Assembly (NCBI RefSeq): GCF_019049245.1 | Contig: NZ_JAGMUK010000077.1 | Coordinates: forward strand, 165,509 to 229,508 | DNA: 64,000 bases | Reading direction: 5' to 3' | Origin: Streptomyces sp. AC555_RSS877 | GTDB lineage: Bacteria > Actinomycetota > Actinomycetes > Streptomycetales > Streptomycetaceae | In this document: positions 10,701 through 16,783 of the stretch, piece after piece | How the letters are laid out: each line of letters opens with the position of its first letter | Position numbering within the stretch: the first letter of the stretch is position 1 | Notes under the pieces: model-generated | Seen by the model: the letters and a program-made list of their open reading frames with translations, nothing else | What the model was told of the DNA's origin: nothing | Database searches by the model: none | Position numbers and translations under genes: made by a program

Positions 10701-10974
10701 AGGTCCTGCGGGCCGCGTCCCGTACGGCGGCGTCGGCGGCCGTGCGCTGGTCGGCCGGCACGTCGGCCTTGACGATCAACGCGGTGTCGACGGCGCTGCG
10801 GGGGTCCCGTAAGGAATGGCGCAGGGCCGCGTCACCGATCGCGCCCGAGTAGGCGGCCAGGGTCGCCAGGACGGCCGTGGTCAGCAGGACGGTCAGCAGC
10901 GCGGCGGCGAGCAGCAGCCGGTGCGCCCGGGCGCGCAGGAGGACGAATCTCGCGGCCCCGCCCCACCCCGTCAC
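7726..10974 (-). CDS. FtsX-like ABC transporter permease (first subunit), with a TTA codon
   Basis: A 1082-residue permease, first gene of the exporter operon and paralogous in plan to the next gene. It has an N-terminal helix (LLLAAALLTVLLTTAVLATL), an extracytoplasmic domain (about 45-300), a central helix block (LLIVALQLVLLAACALLLVA), more helices, a second long extracytoplasmic region (about 570-900) and a C-terminal block of three helices (AFAAAAGVAAALAAVGFAVS onward). Leu55 is encoded by TTA (plus-strand 10810-10812), the only in-frame TTA I found in the window; in Streptomyces this makes translation depend on the bldA tRNA. The start is GTG after a G-rich tract. Substrate unknown; candidates are a lipid, peptide or antibiotic. 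Confidence 0.85.
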   Translation of the reverse strand: MTGWGGAARFVLLRARAHRLLLAAALLTVLLTTAVLATLAAYSGAIGDAALRHSLRDPRSAVDTALIVKADVPADQRTAADAAVRDAARRTFDGLPVTVRTLQRSGPYALPRSLRPPAERSGDPDLTFFASLDPTQVRLVAGRLPGPRAGAVEVALPQAAARRLGLGPGARLTVADRLDGPDVRVTVTGLYRPARTDAPYWKLDDLGGRGIKQVDFTTYGPLLADPGVLTGGTVSAGPSAWMASADFSTLTTGRIDALREAARAESAAMRRQPVLSGSTAASTGLPDVLDRVDRSLLVSRSTLLIVALQLVLLAACALLLVARLLSTERAGETRLLLARGASRRRIAGLTALEALLLAVPAVVCAPLLAGPLTRLLAGRGPLARIGLHLDVPAGGRAGVWLVAAGVALGCALAVTLPALTSSLAVGRARALPPAIRAGADLGLLAVAAVAYWQLSRQTTGAVTGDATGTLGIDPLLVAAPALALLAGTVVTLRLLPPVARLAERRAAGGRGLTAALAGWQIARRPMRGAGPVLLLVLAVALGMLAIGQGASWDRSQNDQADFRAGTSVRILAAGEGGLGRTDEYAAVPRVRQAAPAVRTELSLSGNRTATVLALDTAHAKSALLLRPDLASEPVRPLLAGLGPKGTSAGAKVPADTDRLRLTATLRSSAGPGTTADVTVTLQDRYGTPYQLPAGELPSDGRGHTLELDVPSGPLTLTGVELVMPQPVDHAERHRFALDELTAVDPEGAVRRLPLPTAWKAGALSDAEAAGPDERTKPTEPRLSTPSGRPTVDYGTGYVPREYTWVLSSLTLRLRVAQPPPPAVTAVATDRFLASAGARTGQRVDLAFGGGTVPVRIVRAVRALPTTEESTGGALLVDLRSVNRVLEARYAQSVTPTEWWLRTAPGEAGEVAAALRARPDTDPAQVVVRDEIAEQLRDDPFGAGPEAAFAAAAGVAAALAAVGFAVSATGSLRERGAEFAVLRALGAPRRRLARAVAVEQGVLVALALLVGTALGTVLTRAVVPLIVLTSEAARPVPEVLVELPVTGVAVLLTAVALPPALVTGVLALRRANPVTSLREQGGE

Positions 10975-11132
10975 CCGGCCCCCCGCCGTGTTCCGTCGTT
11001 CCCCCGTTGTCCCGATCTCCGGGCGATGCTGTCAGAGGGGACCGGCCGCGGGTAAGCGCTTGTGGGGCGGGCTTGACCGGATCGTGACCGGAATCCGGGG
11101 CCGTACGACCGGAATCCGGGCCTCAACCGTCG

Positions 11133-11159
11133 TTGTAGCCCTTGTAGCCCTTGTAGCCC
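11133..11159. repeat. Three tandem copies of the 9-mer TTGTAGCCC
   Basis: Three exact 9-bp units sit just beyond the stop of the haemoglobin gene, followed by a partial fourth (TTGTTC). This is simple-sequence slippage DNA in the non-coding gap. I see no hairpin or terminator in it. Confidence 0.8.
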
Positions 11160-11163
11160 TTGT

Positions 11164-11577
11164 TCAGTCGGCGGTGTTCACCATCGAGGCCGCCGCGTAC
11201 GTCAGGTAGTTCCACAGCGTGTGCTCGTGTTCCTCGGACAGGCCGAGGTCGTCTACGGCGTCCCGCATGTGCTTCAGCCAGGCGTCGTGCGCCGCCCGGT
11301 CGACGGTGAAGGGGGCGTGGCGCATCCGCAGCCGCGGATGGCCGCGGTTGTCGCTGTACGTCGTCGGGCCGCCCCAGTACTGCATCAGGAACAGCACCAG
11401 GCGCTCCTCGGCCGGGCCCAGGTCCTCCTCGGGGTACATGGGCCGCAGGATCGGGTCCTCGGCGACTCCCTCGTAGAAACGGTGGACGAGGCGGCGGAAG
11501 GTCTCCTCCCCGCCGACCTGCTCGTAGAAGGTCTGCTCCTGCAGTGTGCCGCGCCGAATCTCTGTCACGCCGTCCAT
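11164..11577 (-). CDS. glbO: Truncated haemoglobin, group II (GlbO type)
   Basis: A 137-residue single-domain globin. Family features are FYEQVGGEETFRRLVHRFYE at the N-terminus, MYPEEDL, the distal region LMQYWGGPTTYSD, the proximal-His helix RMRHAPFTVDRAAHDAWLKH with its group II Trp, and the C-terminal LWNYLTYAAASM. TrHbO proteins bind O2, NO or peroxide-derived species and are linked to redox stress and respiration; the actual ligand chemistry here is inferred. The start MDGVTEIRRGTL is preferred over an ATG 42 bases upstream because family homology begins near it. It is divergent from the methyltransferase gene. Confidence 0.9.
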   Translation of the reverse strand: MDGVTEIRRGTLQEQTFYEQVGGEETFRRLVHRFYEGVAEDPILRPMYPEEDLGPAEERLVLFLMQYWGGPTTYSDNRGHPRLRMRHAPFTVDRAAHDAWLKHMRDAVDDLGLSEEHEHTLWNYLTYAAASMVNTAD

Positions 11578-11645
11578 GGTCTCAGACGGGTGGACCGAGG
11601 ACTCAAGGCTTAGGTCCACCCCGGCCGAGGGTGCACAGTGGACGT

Positions 11646-12629
11646 ATGGGAGCGCACGCTCTGGACAAGAAGCTGGACGACCTCGCCGCCGCCGCGCGAG
11701 CGGCGCTGGTGCGTGAGATCGACGAGAGCGGGGCGTGGGACGCCGACCCGGTGTGGAGAGAGGCGTTCCAGGCGGTGCCGCGGCACCTGTTCGTGCCGTA
11801 CTACTACGTCGGCGTCGTGGGCGGCTACGAGCGGCTCTGGGGTGAGAGCCCCGACCCGCGCACTCGCGAACGCTGGCTGCGCGGCGTCTACACCGACACC
11901 CCGCTGGCCACCCGCTTGCGCGACGGCGAACTGGTCTCCTCCAGCAGTCAGCCCTCGCTGATGGCGATGATGCTGGCCGACCTGCGGGTGGCGGACGGCG
12001 ACCGGGTCCTGGAGATCGGCGCGGGCACGGGGTACAACGCCGCCCTGCTCGCCCATCGCCTCGGCGACGACAACCTCGTCACCACCGTCGACCTGGAACC
12101 GGAGATCACCGAGGCGGCCCGGCAGCACCTGGCCGTCGCCGGCTACCGCCCCGTCGTCGTCACCGGCGACGGAGCGCGCGGGGTGCCCGAACGCGCCCCC
12201 TTCGACCGGATCATCGCGACCTGCACACTGCCGTCGATCCCGCCCGCCTGGCTCCCCCAGTGTCGCCCCGGCGCCCGCATCCTCACCCCGCTCGCGACCG
12301 GCCTGGTCGCGCTGACGGTGACGGACGCCGGGCAGGCAGAGGGGCGCTTCCTGCACACGCCCGCCTACTTCGTGCCGCTGCGCGGCGGCGGGCCCGAGCC
12401 GGAGCAGGCTCCGCTGGGCGGGGTGCCGCGCCCGGCCAGGGACCACGAGCTGTTCAGGTTCCTGCTCGCCCTGACCCGCGGCAGCCTCGACCCGCAGGAG
12501 GCGTACGCGCTGTGGGAGCGCGAGGGACAGCCGCACCGCGAGCGGTACGGCATCACGGTCAGCAGCGACCGCGAGTGGGCGTGGCTGGACGATCCGGAGG
12601 GGCCCTACGCATGGCCCCTCCGGTCCTGA
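11646..12629 (+). CDS. PIMT-like SAM-dependent O-methyltransferase
   Basis: A 327-residue methyltransferase of the protein-L-isoaspartate type. The SAM-binding motif I is VLEIGAGTGYNAALLA, followed by the acidic strand VTTVDLEPEI and motif II FDRIIATC. The upstream segment SSSSQPSLMAMMLADL corresponds to the conserved S-Q-P substrate loop of PIMTs. Compared with canonical PIMT (about 210 residues) it has an N-terminal extension and a C-terminal region of about 100 residues (ARDHELFRFLLALTRGSLDP). Long PIMT-like proteins of this kind occur in actinobacteria, some acting in RiPP maturation, but no precursor peptide or other RiPP gene is next to it, so protein repair or an unknown carboxylate substrate is equally possible. 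Confidence 0.8.
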   Translation: MGAHALDKKLDDLAAAARAALVREIDESGAWDADPVWREAFQAVPRHLFVPYYYVGVVGGYERLWGESPDPRTRERWLRGVYTDTPLATRLRDGELVSSSSQPSLMAMMLADLRVADGDRVLEIGAGTGYNAALLAHRLGDDNLVTTVDLEPEITEAARQHLAVAGYRPVVVTGDGARGVPERAPFDRIIATCTLPSIPPAWLPQCRPGARILTPLATGLVALTVTDAGQAEGRFLHTPAYFVPLRGGGPEPEQAPLGGVPRPARDHELFRFLLALTRGSLDPQEAYALWEREGQPHRERYGITVSSDREWAWLDDPEGPYAWPLRS

Positions 12630-12643
12630 GAACGTGCAGGAAC

Positions 12644-14005
12644 CTATCCGCGCCGGATCGTGATCGTCGTCCACGCGCCGACGTGCACCCGGTCCCCGTC
12701 CTGCAACGGCACCGGCACGAAGGGCTGGATCGGCTCCTCCGAGCCGTTGACCGTCGTGCCGTTCGTCGAGTTCTGGTCGACGACCGCCCAGGAGCCGTCC
12801 GGCTGCTGGACCAGCACCGCGTGCTGGTGCGAGACACCGGGGTCCTCCGGCGGCACCGCCAGGTCGATGTCGGGGGTGTCGCCGGTGGAGTGCCGGCGAC
12901 GGCCGATGGTGATCTGGTTGCCGGTCAGGGCGCGCTGCTGCTCGGGCGAGTACGCGGGCAGGTTGAGGCCCGCGGCCTCGGGCCCCGAGCGCTGCATCAT
13001 CGCCATGAAGTAGTCGCGGTCCGGGCCGACGGTCGCCGTCCAGGACGACGGCTGCTGCGGGTAGCCGGGGCCGGGAGCGGGCGGCGCCTGGGTCGCGCCG
13101 GGCTGCGGATAGCCGTAGCCACCGCCCTGACCGGGACCGCCCTGACCGGGGCCGCCCGGCGGGGGGAGGACCCAGTCGTCGCCACCGCCGCCGAAGGGCG
13201 GGCCGCCCTGCTGCTGCCGGTTCGGATCCTGCGGGTAGCCGGGACCGGGACGGCCCTGCTGACCGGGCTGCTGGAACGCCTGGGGAGCCTGGGGTCCGCC
13301 GTGCCGGGTCGGCCCGGGCGGCGGCGGAACCGGCCGCGACGGGTCGGCACCGAAAGGCCCGGGACCGCCGGGGCCGCCCTGACCATCGGGTCCGCCGTGC
13401 TGCGGATAGCCGTAGCCGCCTTGTCCACCGGGGCCACCGGGACCGCCAGGGCCACCAGGACCGCCGTAGCCGCCGGGACCACCCGGACCGCCGGGGCCCT
13501 GACCCTGACCCTGACCAGGACCGGGGCCCTGACCGGGGCCACCCGGGCCCGGCTGACCGTGGCCGTACTGCGGGCCCGGCGGGATCGGTTCGGCCGGCCG
13601 GTTCACCTGCGAGGGGCGTGAGCCCTGGTAGTCGTACGCGTCACCGCCGCCGTACGAGGGTCCCGGAGGCTGCTGGAAACGCGCGGCCGGGTTGGGGCCG
13701 GGCGACTGCGGCGCGGCCGGGGTGTACGACGTCGCGGTGTTGGTCAGGAAGTTCCACCGGCACTCCTCGCAGAACGGCGCACCGCCCTCACGGGGCGTGC
13801 GGCACTGCGGGCACAGCTCCGGCTCGGGCGCACGGCCGCCGGGCGGACCCGGCTGCGTGCCCGGGCCCTGCGGCGGTGGGAAGCCGTAGCCCCCGCCCGG
13901 GGGCGGCGGCGGAGGGGGCGGAGGCACGGCACCCGCCATGCGGTGACCGCAGACCTCGCACCAGTCGTCGGAACCCGACTGGTGTCCGTTCGGGCAGGTC
14001 GGCAT
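12644..14005 (-). CDS. Zinc-ribbon and FHA domain protein with Gly/Pro-rich linker
   Basis: A 453-residue protein, last of the signalling locus. Two zinc ribbons come first: CPNGHQSGSDDWCEVCGH (4-21) and CPQCRTPREGGAPFCEECRW (about 65-85). A low-complexity linker of about 250 residues made of Gly, Pro and Gln repeats follows. The C-terminal 90 residues form an FHA domain with the phosphothreonine-binding pattern IGRRRHSTGD, GVSHQHAVLV and DQNSTNGTTVNG. FHA domains read Thr phosphorylation, so this is probably the target or adaptor of the PknG-like kinase at 16784-19333 and the counterpart of the PP2C phosphatase. A strong AAGGAGAGGGGG lies upstream of the ATG. It differs from the small GarA/OdhI proteins by its ribbons and linker. 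Confidence 0.88.
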   Translation of the reverse strand: MPTCPNGHQSGSDDWCEVCGHRMAGAVPPPPPPPPPGGGYGFPPPQGPGTQPGPPGGRAPEPELCPQCRTPREGGAPFCEECRWNFLTNTATSYTPAAPQSPGPNPAARFQQPPGPSYGGGDAYDYQGSRPSQVNRPAEPIPPGPQYGHGQPGPGGPGQGPGPGQGQGQGPGGPGGPGGYGGPGGPGGPGGPGGQGGYGYPQHGGPDGQGGPGGPGPFGADPSRPVPPPPGPTRHGGPQAPQAFQQPGQQGRPGPGYPQDPNRQQQGGPPFGGGGDDWVLPPPGGPGQGGPGQGGGYGYPQPGATQAPPAPGPGYPQQPSSWTATVGPDRDYFMAMMQRSGPEAAGLNLPAYSPEQQRALTGNQITIGRRRHSTGDTPDIDLAVPPEDPGVSHQHAVLVQQPDGSWAVVDQNSTNGTTVNGSEEPIQPFVPVPLQDGDRVHVGAWTTITIRRG

Positions 14006-14063
14006 GTCGGCGCGTCCCCCTCTCCTTCTGTGTCCTACTAGGGTCGTACTGGGTCGTACTGGG

Positions 14064-15413
14064 TCACTTCTTTACACGAACGGTCTTTGTCGACCGGGTT
14101 TCGAGAGTCATCTCGTCGGCCTCGGCGACCTTCGTCTTCAGTCGCACAGTACCTGTCGCGGCATCGACGACGTCCACCACCTTCGCAAGCAGTTTCGCAG
14201 TATCGGCGTTGCCGGAGGCACTCGCGAGCTGAACGGCCCGGCCCAGTTTGGCCGTTGCTCCGTCGAAGTCTCCCGATTTGCGCAGATCGAGGCCTTGTTG
14301 GATGACCTGTGCCAGTTCGGCCTGGCCGGTGTAGTGGGCGACCTGGGGGTTGATCGACGTGGACGCGACCATGTCGTCGGTCCAGACGGCCCGCACCAGA
14401 CCCTGCGCGCCCACCAGCGCCTGGGTGCTGCCGTCGGGCTGCGGGACGACCAGGGAGACGCGGGCGGCCAGCATTTCCTGGCCGATGTTCGCGGCCGGGA
14501 CCTCGACACACACGTGGTAGTCACGGGACTCGTCCCCCCAGGAACCGGTGGGGTAGTCCCCGGCGCGGGGGCCGGACTCGGTGCGGCGGTCGGTCAGTTG
14601 CTCGACGGTGGGGGCGACCTGCTTGACGAACTTCACGGTGGTGCCGACCGGCGTCCACAGGCGCAGGGCGACGTCCGCGACCTCCTTGCCCATCGCCGTC
14701 TCCATCATCCGCGTGAAGTCGGCGGCCAGACCCGCCGGGTCGGCGACGATGTCGGCGGTGCCGAGCAGCGCGGAGGCGATTGCTGTGACTTCTTTCACTT
14801 CCCAGTCGGTGCCCACTCCGCGCGCGTCACAGGTGAAGCGGCCGGCGCAGGCGTCCAGGGAGGCCTGCAGGTCCTCGTGCGACTCGTGTTCGTTGCGGCC
14901 GTCGGTGAGCACGATCCCGTGGCGGATGACGACGTCCTCGGAGGACAGCAGCCGGTCCGCGAGACGCAGCCAGGTGCCGATGGCCGTACCGCCGCCGGCG
15001 CTGAGCCTGCGCAGCGCCTGTTTGGCCTGGTCGCGGGTGGTGGCGTCGGCGACCGCGAGCCGGCCGGCGCCGGGATAGACCTCCTTGGCCACGTGCGTGC
15101 CGCCGATCACCGCGAAGTGCACGCCGTCGCGCAGGGTGTCGATGGCGGCGGCCGTGGCGTCCCGGGCGTTGCGCATCTTGGTCGGCGGGTAGTCCATCGA
15201 GCCCGAACAGTCGACCATGATCGCCACGGCCGCGGACGGGCCCTCGCCGGGCGAGTACAGGTGGGGCGCCCCGACGGCGCTTCCGATCGTGCCGCCGCCG
15301 CTCGCGGTCACCGTGACGATCGCGTTGACCTCGCGGGCACCCTCCGCCAGGTACTCGTTCTGGTACACGTCCACCGAGAACTGCGGCACGTTCGACTTCG
15401 AGAAATTGGCCAT
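14064..15413 (-). CDS. VWA domain protein with intact MIDAS motif (TerY-like)
   Basis: 449 residues beginning MANFSKSNVPQFSVDVYQNE. A von Willebrand A domain occupies about 60-240; its metal-ion-dependent adhesion site DCSGSM (68-73) is complete, and GGGTAIGTWL and IVLTDGRNEHE supply the other metal-binding loops. The C-terminal half is beta-rich (about 250-370) and ends in a TPR-like helical tail (LRKSGDFDGATAKLGRAVQL). There is no signal peptide, so it acts in the cytosol. Together with the adjacent PP2C phosphatase and kinase it resembles the VWA-phosphatase-kinase sets described around tellurite-resistance-type systems. An ATG 12 bases upstream (MRVGM) is an alternative start with an equally good G-rich ribosome-binding site. 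Confidence 0.88.
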   Translation of the reverse strand: MANFSKSNVPQFSVDVYQNEYLAEGAREVNAIVTVTASGGGTIGSAVGAPHLYSPGEGPSAAVAIMVDCSGSMDYPPTKMRNARDATAAAIDTLRDGVHFAVIGGTHVAKEVYPGAGRLAVADATTRDQAKQALRRLSAGGGTAIGTWLRLADRLLSSEDVVIRHGIVLTDGRNEHESHEDLQASLDACAGRFTCDARGVGTDWEVKEVTAIASALLGTADIVADPAGLAADFTRMMETAMGKEVADVALRLWTPVGTTVKFVKQVAPTVEQLTDRRTESGPRAGDYPTGSWGDESRDYHVCVEVPAANIGQEMLAARVSLVVPQPDGSTQALVGAQGLVRAVWTDDMVASTSINPQVAHYTGQAELAQVIQQGLDLRKSGDFDGATAKLGRAVQLASASGNADTAKLLAKVVDVVDAATGTVRLKTKVAEADEMTLETRSTKTVRVKK

Positions 15414-15511
15414 GCCTACTCTCATCCCCCTCGAATCCCGCCGAGGCGGGGCGATGACGTGGACGGGACCGGTCCCCTCCGGCCCGCCCGAAACTTCCCC
15501 GTCTGCGGCCC

Positions 15512-16780
15512 TCAGGCCGATCCTGCCCCCTGCGGCGGGGCCGGGAACGGCACGACGGCCACTGTTACGTTGTCGTGGCCCCCGCCGTCCAGGGCGTGGC
15601 CGACCAGCACGCGGGCGCTGTGCAGGGGCCGCACGGCGGCGTCCAGCGGCAGGACCTCGGCCATCTCCTCGGCGGCCTCCGCGTAGTTCCACAGACCGTC
15701 GGTGCACACAAGCACCACCCCAGGCCGGTCCGGCTTGAAGGAAGCGGTGTGCGGCTCCAGTTCGTAGGCGTCCGCGCCGAGCCAGCCGGTGATCGCGTGG
15801 GCGCGTTCGTCGGCGTACGCCTCCGCCTCGTTCATCAGGCCCGCGGCGACCATCTGCGCGGCCCACGAGTCGTCCTCGGTGAGCCGGGCCGGGGGAGCGC
15901 TGCGGTCCACCGGCACCCAGTAGGCGCGGCTGTCGCCGATCCAGCCGACGACCAGCAGCCCGGACGTCACCACCGCGCCGACGAGGGTGCAGGCGGGGGC
16001 GTTCTGGTGCGGGGCGTGCTCGCGGGCCGTGGCGGGCTCCTCGGCCAGCGCGTTGACCGCCTGCGAGGCGGCGATGATCGCGTCGTGCATGGCCTGCTGC
16101 GGGTGCGTGCCGTGGGGCAGTGCGGCCAGCAGGGTCTCGGTCGCAGCGCGGGACGCGGCCAGTGAGGCGTCGTCGGGGCGGGTCGCCGAGGACACGCCGT
16201 CGCAGACGATCGCGACGACCGCGGCCGAGCCGTCGGGCAGCGCGGCACAGCCGAGGCCGAACGCGTCCTCGTTGCGGTGGTGCCGCAGACCGCGGTCACT
16301 CACGGCGGCCACCGGGCCGATGTCCTGTTCCATGTGGTCGCGCTCCCGTGGCTGGGCATGCCCGCAGTTCTCGCAGTAGCCGTCGCTGTCGACCCGGCCC
16401 GCCCGGCACGCCACGCACACCTTGACGCCCTCGGGCGGGGTGGGCACGTCGGCGGTCACGCGCGGGTCCGGCGCCTGCAACGGATACTCGTCGGGCTCCG
16501 GCGCCCGGTCGAACCGTACCCCCGAGGCGGGGGACATGGGGGAACCGGCGAAGGGCGGCTGCGGTGAGCCCGCGAGCGGCGGCCGCGGTGGCACGGCGGG
16601 CGCGCCGTCCGGCGGGGGCGGCGTGCCACCGTTCATGGCGATGGTCGGGTGGTCGCCCGGCGGCGCCGGCACGGCGGACAGGTCGTATCCGCACGCACCG
16701 CAGAAGCGGTCACCCGACTCGAGGGGCTCCTCGCAGCTCGGACACCTCGACAGGGCGGTCTGCTGGGGCATCTGCGACAT
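15512..16780 (-). CDS. PP2C-type Ser/Thr phosphatase with N-terminal zinc ribbons
   Basis: 422 residues. Two zinc ribbons precede the enzyme: CPSCEEPLESGDRFCGACGY and CVACRAGRVDSDGYCENCGH, separated by a Pro-rich linker. The PP2C domain (about 165-420) keeps the metal-binding and catalytic motifs: RHHRNEDAFG, VCDGVSSA, GWIGDSRAYWV, CTDGLWNY and GGGHDNVTVAV. It should dephosphorylate targets of the kinase encoded immediately before it. The kinase stop and this start are four bases apart; TTG at 16783 is an alternative start directly before the ATG. The shared zinc-ribbon style with the kinase and FHA protein suggests a common docking mode. Confidence 0.9.
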   Translation of the reverse strand: MSQMPQQTALSRCPSCEEPLESGDRFCGACGYDLSAVPAPPGDHPTIAMNGGTPPPPDGAPAVPPRPPLAGSPQPPFAGSPMSPASGVRFDRAPEPDEYPLQAPDPRVTADVPTPPEGVKVCVACRAGRVDSDGYCENCGHAQPRERDHMEQDIGPVAAVSDRGLRHHRNEDAFGLGCAALPDGSAAVVAIVCDGVSSATRPDDASLAASRAATETLLAALPHGTHPQQAMHDAIIAASQAVNALAEEPATAREHAPHQNAPACTLVGAVVTSGLLVVGWIGDSRAYWVPVDRSAPPARLTEDDSWAAQMVAAGLMNEAEAYADERAHAITGWLGADAYELEPHTASFKPDRPGVVLVCTDGLWNYAEAAEEMAEVLPLDAAVRPLHSARVLVGHALDGGGHDNVTVAVVPFPAPPQGAGSA

Positions 16781-16783
16781 CAA

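Noticed and set aside
7111..10812. Very long open frame opposite the first permease gene
   Set aside because: Arg/Gly/Gln-rich translation without motifs. It results from third-position GC bias opposite a real gene, whose frame has clear membrane helices and family signature.
13130..13560. Gly/Pro-rich repeats as a separate collagen-like gene
   Set aside because: They form the continuous linker of the FHA protein, in the same frame as its zinc ribbons and FHA domain.
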